Assembly: GCA_021298835.1 (NCBI GenBank)
Contig: JAJTHG010000053.1
Coordinates: forward strand, 1-55,564
Source of the DNA: Gemmatimonadota bacterium
Lineage (GTDB): Bacteria > Gemmatimonadota > Gemmatimonadetes > Gemmatimonadales > Gemmatimonadaceae
Direction: 5' to 3'
Length of the DNA: 55,564 nt
The notes beneath the pieces were generated by a model that was not told the DNA's origin, searched no databases, and saw nothing but the letters and a program-made list of their open reading frames with translations. Below, piece after piece: positions 49,166-55,564 of the stretch. The first letter of the stretch is position 1, and every line of letters begins with the position of its first letter. The position numbers were made by a program, and so were the translations under genes.

Positions 49166-49710
49166 GGAAGCAGCTCGTGGTGGTCCTCGGGCTGGGTGCG
49201 GCGCTCGGGCTGGTGCTCGTGCTCGCGACGCAGCTCGTCGGCGATAAGGTCGTCCCCGTCGCCGAGGGCCGTCGGGCCCCGGGGTTCACGGCCACCACGC
49301 TCGACCAGACCCCCGTGCGGCGCACGCTCGACGACTACCGGGGGCAGGTCGTGCTGCTCAACGTGTGGGCGACGTGGTGCGGTCCCTGCCGCGTGGAGAT
49401 GCCGTCCATCCAGCGGCTGCACCGCCAGCTCGCCCCCGAGGGGCTCAAGGTGGTGGCGGTCGCGGTGGACGACGTGGGCAGCGAGCAGAAGATCCGCGAC
49501 TTCGTCGCCGGCATGGGGCTGACCTTCGACGTCCTGCACGAGCCGTCGGGGAGGATCGAGCGCGACTGGAACGCGATGGGCATCCCCTCGACCTACGTGC
49601 TGGACCGCTCGGGGACGATTCGCCGCATGGTGCGCGGCTCGACGGAATGGGACGATTCGTCCACCGTGGCGTTCGTGCGCGGGCTCCTCGCCGACGGCGC
49701 CGCGAAGTAG
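49162..49710 (+). CDS. TlpA/ResA-type thiol-disulfide oxidoreductase
   Basis: A 182-residue protein from GTG 49162. An uncleaved N-terminal membrane anchor (about 3-24) precedes a periplasmic thioredoxin domain with active site 'WATWCGPCRVEMPSIQRL' and cis-Pro region 'GIPSTYVLDRSG'. Such proteins reduce apocytochrome c haem-binding cysteines or other periplasmic disulfides, which suits the c-type cytochromes encoded at 6603-7798. The exact substrate is not shown by the sequence. Confidence 0.9.
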   Translation: MRKQLVVVLGLGAALGLVLVLATQLVGDKVVPVAEGRRAPGFTATTLDQTPVRRTLDDYRGQVVLLNVWATWCGPCRVEMPSIQRLHRQLAPEGLKVVAVAVDDVGSEQKIRDFVAGMGLTFDVLHEPSGRIERDWNAMGIPSTYVLDRSGTIRRMVRGSTEWDDSSTVAFVRGLLADGAAK

Positions 49711-49714
49711 GGCG

Positions 49715-50761
49715 GTGCGCGTCCTCGGCATCGAGACGAGCTGCGACGAGACGTCGGCCGCGATCGTCGAGGGGGACGGCACCGGCGCCGCGACGATCCG
49801 CTCGCTGGCGATCCTGTCGCAGGAAGTGCACGCGATCTTCGGGGGCGTCGTGCCCGAGCTCGCCTCGCGCGAGCACCTGCGGGGCCTCGTCCCGGTGGTG
49901 GACGCGACGCTCGGGCGCGCCGGGATGGAGTTCGCGGACGTGGACGCCATCGCCGTGACGGCCGGCCCGGGCCTTGTCGGGGCCCTGCTCGTGGGAGTGA
50001 GCTACGCGAAGGCGCTGGCCGCGCGGCTCGCGCGCCCGCTGATCGGCGTGCACCACATGGAGGGGCACCTCTTCGCGACGATGCTCGAGTCGGCCGACGC
50101 GGTGCCCCCCTTCACGGCACTGCTCGTGAGCGGCGGTCACACGCTGCTGGTGGACGTGCCCGCGTGGGGCACGTATCGCACGCTGGGCGCCACCCGCGAC
50201 GACGCGGCAGGCGAGGCCTTCGACAAGGCCGCGAAGCTGCTGGGGCTGCCGTATCCCGGCGGACCGGCGATCGAGCGGCTCGCGACGACGGTGGCCCCGG
50301 ACGCCGCCGTGCGCTTCCCGCGCCCCATGCTGCACGGCGGCCAGCGGCGCGGCGACGACGACTGGTACGACGTGTCCTTCAGCGGGCTCAAGACGGCCGT
50401 GCGGCTGGCCGCGGCCGACGCCGCCGCCCACGGTCGGCTCGAGGCCGCGCGCGGGGCGATTGCGCGGGGCTTCCAGGACGCGGTCGTCGAGACGCTGGCC
50501 GCGAAGGTCGCACGCGCCGTGCGCGACCACGGGCGCCCGCGGGTCGTCATCGGCGGCGGCGTCGCCGGCAATCGTGCGCTCCTCGAGGCCATCCGCGCGA
50601 GCGTCGGGCCGGGCGTCGTCGTGCACGCGCCGAGCGCGCGGCTGGCCACCGACAACGCGGCGATGATCGCCGCAGCGGGCCTGTGGCGCCTCGCCCGCGG
50701 GGAGCGGAGCGGGCCCGAGCTCGTCGCGTTCGCGGGTGGCCCGCTGCCCGGCGCGGGCTGA
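49715..50761 (+). CDS. tsaD: tRNA N6-threonylcarbamoyladenosine transferase TsaD
   Basis: A 348-residue enzyme for the t6A37 modification. 'VLGIETSCDETSAAIV', metal His pair in 'IGVHHMEGHLFA', 'LVSGGHTLLV', 'GATRDDAAGEAFDKAAKLLGL', 'VSFSGLKTAV', 'VVIGGGVAGNRALLEAI' and 'TDNAAMIAAAG' are diagnostic. GTG 49715 start, 4 nt after the preceding stop. It is the last gene of the long run begun by queA. Confidence 0.97.
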   Translation: MRVLGIETSCDETSAAIVEGDGTGAATIRSLAILSQEVHAIFGGVVPELASREHLRGLVPVVDATLGRAGMEFADVDAIAVTAGPGLVGALLVGVSYAKALAARLARPLIGVHHMEGHLFATMLESADAVPPFTALLVSGGHTLLVDVPAWGTYRTLGATRDDAAGEAFDKAAKLLGLPYPGGPAIERLATTVAPDAAVRFPRPMLHGGQRRGDDDWYDVSFSGLKTAVRLAAADAAAHGRLEAARGAIARGFQDAVVETLAAKVARAVRDHGRPRVVIGGGVAGNRALLEAIRASVGPGVVVHAPSARLATDNAAMIAAAGLWRLARGERSGPELVAFAGGPLPGAG

Positions 50762-50771
50762 GGGCCGGCGA

Positions 50772-50789
50772 CGCCGGAACCGTCCGGCG
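50772..50789 (+). terminator. Hairpin after tsaD
   Basis: CGCCGGA (50772-50778), loop ACCG, TCCGGCG (50783-50789). It is 11 nt past the stop and 28 nt before the next promoter box. No T tract. Confidence 0.5.
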
Positions 50790-50817
50790 CGTCAACGCCG
50801 ATCCGGGCTCCGCGGGA

Positions 50818-50830
50818 TAAGTTCAACCGC
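50818..50830 (+). promoter_or_regulatory. Leaderless-type -10 box before the sialidase-like gene
   Basis: TAAGTT (50818-50823), 7 nt, ATG 50831. Same spacing as the TATCTT boxes. No ribosome site. Confidence 0.55.
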
Positions 50831-52129
50831 ATGCCGACCCGCCGTCCGGCAACACCGCGCGAACGCCCCGGCGGCCGCGTCGCCGCTGACATTGCCGCCC
50901 TCGCGCTCCTCGCGACGCTCGCCTGCCGGGCACCGGCGGTTCCCGATGTCGGACCGTCGCAGCTGTTGGCCGTGCCGGCGGGTCCCGACGCCTTGGCTCC
51001 CTCGCTGGCCGCGGTACCTGGCGGGGGCGTGCTGGTCGCCTGGACGGTCCGCGAGGACACGGCTGGCGGCGTGCGCTACGCACGCCTCGCGGACACGACG
51101 TTCGGCCCGGTGCGGACGGTCGTCCGGGGGGCGCCCCTCTTCGTGAACTGGGCCGACTTCGCCTCGGTGCTGCCCTTGGGGGGCGACACGGTCGTGGCGC
51201 ACTGGCTCACGCGGACGGGGGACGGCCCCTTCGCCTACGGCGTGCAGCTGGCGCGGTCGGCCGATGACGGCGTCACGTGGCAGCCCGCCGGGCGGCTGCA
51301 CGACGACGCCTCGGCGGTGGAACACGGCTTCGTGTCGCTGTGGCGCGAGCCCGGCGGCGGGGTGGGGGCGGCGTGGCTCGACGGTCGTGCCACGGCGTCG
51401 GCCGTCGGCGTTCCGCCCGAAGGCCATGGCGCGCACGCGGCTCACGATGCTGCGGGCCCGGCCATGACCGTGCGCGCGCGACGCGTGCGTCCGGACGGGT
51501 CGGCGGACGCCGAGGCCGTGGTGGATCCCCGCTCGTGCGACTGCTGCCAGACGGCCGCCACGCCCGTTGGCGAGGGGACGCTGCTGGCGTGGCGGGACCG
51601 CAGCGCGACCGAGGTGCGCGACATCGTGGTGGCGCGTCACACCGCGGCGGGCTGGAGCCCCCCCGCCCTCGTGCACGCCGACGGGTGGGTGACGAAGGCG
51701 TGTCCGGTCAACGGGCCGGCGCTGGCGAGCCGCGGCGACTCGGTGGTGATCGCGTGGTACACGCAGGCACGCGATACGGCCAAGGTGCTCGTGGCCTTCT
51801 CCACCGACGGCGGTCGCTCCTTCGGCCCGCCGACGCGGGCCGACGACGGCGCGCCGATCGGGCGGGTCGGCGTCGTGCGCGACGACGCGGGCCATGCCGT
51901 CGTGTCGTGGCACGAGGCGACCTCGCGCGACTCGGCCGACCTCGTCGTCCGGCGCGTCACGGCCGACGGCCGCCGCTCCGCCGGCCGCCGCATCGCCCGG
52001 CTGTCGGCGACGCGACGGGCCGGCGTGTCCCGCATGGTGCGGGACGGCCGGACGATCGTGCTGGCGTGGACGGTCGCGGGGGACCACCCCACGGTCGCGG
52101 CCGCCCGCGCCCCGCTCGTCGCGCCATGA
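50831..52129 (+). CDS. Sialidase-like (BNR-type beta-propeller) lipoprotein
   Basis: A 432-residue protein with lipobox 'LLATLAC' (Cys32). Repeated blade-like segments contain Asp-box-like turns ('LARSADDGVTWQPAG', 'VAFSTDGGRSFGPP'). A Cys-rich 'SCDCCQTAA' motif lies in the middle, as in a group of predicted exported exo-alpha-sialidase-like proteins of unknown substrate. Catalytic Arg triad residues cannot be assigned with confidence. It is probably a periplasmic or surface glycan-binding or hydrolysing lipoprotein. ATGA overlap with the next gene couples them. Confidence 0.72.
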   Translation: MPTRRPATPRERPGGRVAADIAALALLATLACRAPAVPDVGPSQLLAVPAGPDALAPSLAAVPGGGVLVAWTVREDTAGGVRYARLADTTFGPVRTVVRGAPLFVNWADFASVLPLGGDTVVAHWLTRTGDGPFAYGVQLARSADDGVTWQPAGRLHDDASAVEHGFVSLWREPGGGVGAAWLDGRATASAVGVPPEGHGAHAAHDAAGPAMTVRARRVRPDGSADAEAVVDPRSCDCCQTAATPVGEGTLLAWRDRSATEVRDIVVARHTAAGWSPPALVHADGWVTKACPVNGPALASRGDSVVIAWYTQARDTAKVLVAFSTDGGRSFGPPTRADDGAPIGRVGVVRDDAGHAVVSWHEATSRDSADLVVRRVTADGRRSAGRRIARLSATRRAGVSRMVRDGRTIVLAWTVAGDHPTVAAARAPLVAP

Positions 52130-53217
52130 CTCACGACTTCGCCACCCTTGCCACACCGGCCGCGCTGGTGGACGTGGACCGGCTCGAGCGCAACGTCGCC
52201 GCGGCCGCGGCCTACGCGGCTGCGCACGGCGTGGCGCTGCGCCCGCACGTGAAGACGCACAAGGCGCCGGCCGTGGCGCGACGGCAGGTGGCCGCAGGCG
52301 CGGTCGGACTCACCTGCGCGACGCCGCGCGAGCTCGAGGTCATGGCCGAGGTCTGCGACGACCTCCTCTGGGCGCATCCGCCGGTGGGGGCGGCGAAACT
52401 GGCGCGCGTCATGACCCTGCCCCGTGCGGTGCGCCTCACGGTGGCCGTGGACGACGCGTCACAGGTGGCAGCGCTCTCGGCGGCCGCGTTGGCCGCGGGC
52501 CGGACGGTGTACGTGCTCGTGGAATTCGACGTCGGGATGCGCCGCGTGGGCGTGCCGGCGGTGCCCGCGGTCGTGGCGCTGGCGCGGGCGGTCGCCGCAG
52601 CCCCCGGCCTCGCGTTCGACGGCATCACCTGCTACCCCGGGCACATCCGGCAGCCGATGGATGCGCAGAACGACGCGTTGCGCGACCTGCAGGCGAGGCT
52701 CGTGGCGGCCGTATCGGCGCTACGGACGGCCGGGCTGCCGCCCCGCGTGGTCAGCGCGGGCTCCACTCCCACGATGTGGCGGACGCACGAGGTGCCGGCG
52801 ATCACCGAGATGCGCCCGGGGACGTCGGTGTACCACGACCGGACGACCGTGGCGCTCGGCACCGCCGCGTGGGACGAGATCGCGTTCACCGTGCTGGCCA
52901 CGGTGGTCTCGACGGCGATTCCCGGCCAGGTGGTGATTGACGCGGGCAGCAAGGCGCTCGCGCGCGAACCGCTTCGCGGTGCCGAGGGCGAGGGCTGGGC
53001 GGCCGTGCAGGACCGGCCGCACCTGGTGGTGCAGCGCATGTCGGAGGAGCACGGGATCATCGAGCTGGGCGACGATCCCTGGCGCCCGGCAGTGGGCGAC
53101 CTCGTGCGGCTCGTCCCGAACCACGCGTGCGTGGCGATGCACAACTTCGACGCAGTCTCGGCGATCCGCGATGGGCGGATCGCCGAGACGTGGCCGGTGA
53201 CGGCGCGGGGGCGGTAA
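52126..53217 (+). CDS. D-threonine aldolase / D-serine dehydratase-like PLP enzyme
   Basis: A 363-residue fold-type III PLP enzyme. The alanine-racemase-like N-terminal barrel contains 'LRPHVKTHKAPAVARRQ' with PLP Lys43. 'FDVGMRRVGV', 'ITCYPGHIRQP', 'VSAGSTPTMW' and 'EMRPGTSVYHD' follow. The C-terminal domain has the metal pair His and Cys in 'VPNHACVAMHNFD', conserved in D-threonine aldolase and DSD1-type D-serine dehydratase. It would degrade a D-amino or beta-hydroxy amino acid. The ATG overlaps the upstream lipoprotein stop, but no functional link is evident. Its stop is 3 bp from the convergent icd stop. Confidence 0.85.
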   Translation: MTHDFATLATPAALVDVDRLERNVAAAAAYAAAHGVALRPHVKTHKAPAVARRQVAAGAVGLTCATPRELEVMAEVCDDLLWAHPPVGAAKLARVMTLPRAVRLTVAVDDASQVAALSAAALAAGRTVYVLVEFDVGMRRVGVPAVPAVVALARAVAAAPGLAFDGITCYPGHIRQPMDAQNDALRDLQARLVAAVSALRTAGLPPRVVSAGSTPTMWRTHEVPAITEMRPGTSVYHDRTTVALGTAAWDEIAFTVLATVVSTAIPGQVVIDAGSKALAREPLRGAEGEGWAAVQDRPHLVVQRMSEEHGIIELGDDPWRPAVGDLVRLVPNHACVAMHNFDAVSAIRDGRIAETWPVTARGR

Positions 53218-53220
53218 CCG

Positions 53221-54438
53221 CTACGCCATCGCGGCCTGCAGCCGCCGGTCGATCGCGTCGAGGAAGGCCTCGGTGTTGAGGTAGGGCTGGTCCTTCGCGA
53301 CGAGGATCGCGAGGTCCTTGGTCATCTCCCCCGCCTCGACCGTCTCGATGCACACGCGCTCGAGGGTCTCCGCGAATCGCGTGACGTCGGGCGTGCCGTC
53401 GAGCTTGCCGCGGTGGGCGAGCCCGCGCGTCCACGCGAAGATGCTGGCGATCGGGTTCGTGGACGTCGGCCGCCCCTTCTGGTGCTCGCGGTAGTGCCGG
53501 GTCACGGTGCCGTGGGCGGCCTCGGCCTCCATCGTCCGGCCGTCCGGCGTGAGCAGCACGCTCGTCATGAGGCCGAGCGACCCGAAGCCCTGCGCGACGA
53601 TGTCCGACTGCACGTCGCCGTCGTAGTTCTTGCAGGCCCACACGTAGCCGCCCTCCCACTTGAGGGCACAGGCGACCATGTCGTCGATCAGCCGGTGCTC
53701 GTAGGTGAGCTTCGCGGTGTCGAAGTCGGCCTTGAACTCGCGGTCGAAGACCTCCTGGAAGACGTCCTTGAAGAGCCCGTCGTAGGCCTTGAGGATCGTG
53801 TTCTTGGTGCTCAGGTACACGGGGTACTGCCGCTGCAGGCCGTAGCGGAAGCTCGCCCGGGCGAAGTCGCGGATGGAGTCGGTGAAGTTGTACATCCCCA
53901 TCGCGACGCCACCGTCGGCGCCGAACTTCGCGACCTCGAACTGCATCGGGGCCGAGCCGTCGGCGGGGGCATAGGTGATGGTCACCGTTCCCGGTCCCGG
54001 CACCTTGAAGTCGGACGCCTTGTACTGGTCGCCGTGCGCGTGGCGGCCGACGACGATCGGCTTCGTCCAGTGGGGTACGAGCCGCGGGATGTTCGAGATG
54101 ATGATCGGCTCCCGGAAGATCACGCCGCCGAGGATGTTGCGGATCGTGCCGTTGGGGCTCTTCCACATCTTCTTGAGGCCGAACTCCGCCACGCGGGCCT
54201 CGTCGGGGGTGATCGTCGCGCACTTCACCGCCACGCCGTGCTTCTTCGTCGCCTCGGCGGAGTCGATCGTGACCTGGTCGTTCGTCCGGTCGCGATGCTC
54301 GATACCGAGGTCGTAGTACTCGAGCGTGACGTCGAGGTACGGCAGGATCAGCTTGTCCTTGATGAACTGCCAGATGATGCGGGTCATTTCGTCGCCGTCC
54401 ATCTCGACGACGGGGTGCTTCACCTTGATCTTGGCCAT
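53221..54438 (-). CDS. icd: NADP-dependent isocitrate dehydrogenase (eukaryote-like type II)
   Basis: A 405-residue TCA-cycle enzyme of the homodimeric eukaryotic-like subfamily: start '[25 protein letters not shown]' (in parts), '[14 protein letters not shown]', '[13 protein letters not shown]', substrate loop '[19 protein letters not shown]', '[18 protein letters not shown]', '[23 protein letters not shown]' and '[19 protein letters not shown]'. Length is exactly that of the subfamily (about 400-410). GGAG lies about 9 nt upstream of ATG 54438. Confidence 0.97.
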   Translation of the reverse strand: MAKIKVKHPVVEMDGDEMTRIIWQFIKDKLILPYLDVTLEYYDLGIEHRDRTNDQVTIDSAEATKKHGVAVKCATITPDEARVAEFGLKKMWKSPNGTIRNILGGVIFREPIIISNIPRLVPHWTKPIVVGRHAHGDQYKASDFKVPGPGTVTITYAPADGSAPMQFEVAKFGADGGVAMGMYNFTDSIRDFARASFRYGLQRQYPVYLSTKNTILKAYDGLFKDVFQEVFDREFKADFDTAKLTYEHRLIDDMVACALKWEGGYVWACKNYDGDVQSDIVAQGFGSLGLMTSVLLTPDGRTMEAEAAHGTVTRHYREHQKGRPTSTNPIASIFAWTRGLAHRGKLDGTPDVTRFAETLERVCIETVEAGEMTKDLAILVAKDQPYLNTEAFLDAIDRRLQAAMA

Positions 54439-54495
54439 CCACGGGCTCCAGGAAGGATTCGCCGACGCCCCGCGCCAAGTCGCGCGGCGGCGTCC

Positions 54496-54512
54496 ATCGG
54501 CGCAAAGTGCGC
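54496..54512. promoter_or_regulatory. 17-bp palindrome between icd and the DsrE gene
   Basis: CGGCGCA-AAG-TGCGCCG is perfect over 7 bp per arm. It lies near the middle of the 183-bp divergent gap (54439-54621), where no gene or clear -10 box is seen. It could be an operator for one or both genes or a leader hairpin of icd. Confidence 0.4.
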
Positions 54513-54621
54513 CGGGGACCGGCCGGGGGCCAGTCGCGCCGCGAGCGGCGCCGCCGCCCGCCTTGACGCCCGAGCCCCGCCGGTGGCTTGTTTCGGCACC
54601 TTCACCCCAGCCACTGCCCGC

Positions 54622-55146
54622 ATGCGCCGCGTCCTCCCCGTCCTGTTCGCGTTCCTCGCCGTCGCCCCGGCCGCCCTGGTCGCGCAGACCGACGCCATCC
54701 CCGGCGTCGCGGCCATGCGCGAGGTCCCGCGCACGACCTTCGTGCCCGATCCCAAGGCGACCTACCGGTACTTCTGGAACCACACCGACTCGGCGGCGAC
54801 CGGCGAGGTGAACCCGGGCTTCCTGGCCGTCGCGAGCACCTACAACGCCCTGCGCGCCGACGGCGTCCCCGCGAAGCAGATCAAGCTCGCGCTCGTCCTC
54901 CACGGCCGGGCGACGGTGGACCTCATGGCCAACGCCCCGTATCGGGCGCGGATGGGGCGCGACAACCCCAACATCGCGATCCTCGAGCAGCTCTCGAAGG
55001 CGGGCGTGGACATCATCGTCTGCGGCCAGGCGCTGTTCAACCGCAACGTCCCGCGGGACGACCTCCTGCCGTTCGTGCAGGTGGCCCGGTCGGCCGGCTA
55101 TGCGCACATGATCCTCGCCGCGAAGGGCTACGGCACGACGCCGTGA
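54622..55146 (+). CDS. Secreted DsrE/DsrF-family protein
   Basis: A 174-residue protein with signal peptide (about 1-21, 'PAALVAQT'). The mature part shows the DsrE-like fold in '[18 protein letters not shown]', '[25 protein letters not shown]' with the conserved Cys after 'DIIV', and '[19 protein letters not shown]'. Exported single-Cys DsrE proteins are widespread and probably handle sulfur or redox groups; the precise role is not established. Normal length for this group. Confidence 0.85.
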   Translation: MRRVLPVLFAFLAVAPAALVAQTDAIPGVAAMREVPRTTFVPDPKATYRYFWNHTDSAATGEVNPGFLAVASTYNALRADGVPAKQIKLALVLHGRATVDLMANAPYRARMGRDNPNIAILEQLSKAGVDIIVCGQALFNRNVPRDDLLPFVQVARSAGYAHMILAAKGYGTTP

Positions 55147-55259
55147 GGTCGGCGCTGGCGCTTGCCGACGTGGACCGCGACGGCGACCCGGATCTGGCGC
55201 TGGGCTTCGCGCCGGGCGGGGGCGCCGTGTTGACCGTGCTGCGGAACGACGGCGGGCGA
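55143..55259 (+). pseudogene. Fragment of a VCBS/FG-GAP repeat protein gene
   Basis: From just after the DsrE stop, the plus strand encodes '[19 protein letters not shown]' and '[11 protein letters not shown]', a clear VCBS/FG-GAP repeat with the calcium-binding DxDxDGD loop. It begins mid-repeat with no signal peptide or start region and loses similarity at about 55260. This is about 39 codons of a gene that normally exceeds 400 residues. Confidence 0.65.
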
Positions 55260-55400
55260 TCCACGCACGGCGTACAGCTCGATGCCGATGCGGTTGAGCT
55301 TGCCGGCGGGTGTGCCGAGCGCGGAGAGCGGGAGGTGGCGGCTGGCCAGGGCGGCGGCTGCGGAGGCGAGGAAGGAGCGGCGGACCGTAATGGGTGGCAT
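55260..55400 (-). pseudogene. 5' fragment of a Tat-exported TIM-barrel sugar isomerase-like gene
   Basis: On the minus strand from ATG 55400: '[19 protein letters not shown]' is a Tat-type signal, followed by '[14 protein letters not shown]', the first strand of xylose-isomerase-like TIM-barrel proteins. After about 46 codons the similarity stops at about 55263 and the frame continues as the antisense of the VCBS fragment to a stop at 55128. The gene is therefore cut off after its first strand. Confidence 0.6.
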
Positions 55401-55435
55401 ACGGCCTGGAACAGCAATCGAGGAGGGCGTGGGCG

Positions 55436-55564
55436 TCACCCCAGCTTCAACACCCGCCGCCTCGTCTTGCCGGTCGGGTCGAGGGCGACGAATCCGAACC
55501 CGAGGCCGTCGTACCACTGCGCCAGCCCGTCGTTCTTCGGGTCCACGGCGAGGAACGCACCACC
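55436..55564 (-). CDS. GNAT family N-acetyltransferase, C-terminal fragment
   Basis: The minus strand is open from the window edge to a TGA at 55438-55436, 42 codons. '[20 protein letters not shown]' followed by a final beta strand and 'RRRVLKLG' is the C-terminal part of a GNAT acetyltransferase, resembling the AtaT/TacT-type toxin group where 'A..WY..fGF' is usual. The acetyl-CoA motif A lies beyond the window, so toxin identity cannot be decided. Confidence 0.6.
   Translation of the reverse strand, partial: GGAFLAVDPKNDGLAQWYDGLGFGFVALDPTGKTRRRVLKLG

Overview
This is a gene-dense, very GC-rich (roughly 70%) bacterial chromosome segment with almost no mobile DNA. A diderm, aerobic, secretion-rich bacterium is indicated by the cbb3-type oxidase, many 'AQ'-ended or lipobox signal peptides, outer-membrane beta-barrels, lipid A acyltransferase and MsbA genes, a PorX-like regulator and a DUF5117-type metalloprotease. 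The mix looks most like Gemmatimonadota. That is a judgement from gene content and style; no 16S gene is present.

Layout. 1-321: C-terminal end of a DEAD-box RNA helicase. 325-4692: DUF1697 protein, an esterase-like lipoprotein behind a 15-bp minisatellite, and a large zinc metalloprotease lipoprotein. 4939-9095: respiratory operon ccoN (with a CcoS-like N-terminal fusion), ccoO, a mono-haem ccoP, SCO1/SenC and a membrane protein. 9070-11237 (minus): NYN-LOTUS protein and a small HIRAN protein. 11519-18221: histidine kinase, two paralogous membrane coiled-coil proteins, an NtrC-type sigma-54 activator, an outer-membrane barrel preceded by a candidate sigma-54 promoter and upstream dyad, and a DUF4390-like protein. 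18244-23528 (minus): HNH nuclease, branched-chain aminotransferase, amidohydrolase, PBP1A. 23582-25482: tyrS and a secreted protein with an (Ala-Phe)8 signal peptide. 25500-30881 (minus): an overlapping envelope operon of PorX-like regulator, MsbA-type ABC transporter, glycosyltransferase and LpxL-type acyltransferase. 30944-34790: small hypothetical, stand-alone DnaB-like ATPase, TPR/CsgG lipoprotein and beta-barrel. 34855-40543: yebC, ruvC, ruvA, two envelope genes, ruvB. 40604-50761: a long housekeeping run queA-tgt-yajC-def-fmt-tenI-thiS-thiG-rsmB-PASTA-rpe-tlpA-tsaD. 50831-54438: sialidase-like lipoprotein, D-threonine aldolase-like enzyme, and icd on the minus strand. 54622-55564: DsrE-family secreted protein, a junction of two gene fragments, and the end of a GNAT gene.

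Two expression styles recur. Within operons, genes overlap by GTGA or ATGA. At the head of many units a -10-like box (TATCTT, TAGCTT, TAAGTT) lies only 5-8 nt before the start codon, which fits leaderless transcription. A few genes (ilvE, HNH, the ZU5 lipoprotein) instead carry a clear Shine-Dalgarno sequence. No tRNA, rRNA, CRISPR array or insertion sequence was found, and no gene-free stretch exceeds 300 bp. The observations most worth testing are the leaderless promoter motif, the sigma-54 promoter with enhancer dyad after the NtrC-type gene, the PorX-like regulator at the head of a lipid A operon, the NYN-LOTUS/HIRAN pair, and the CcoS-CcoN fusion.
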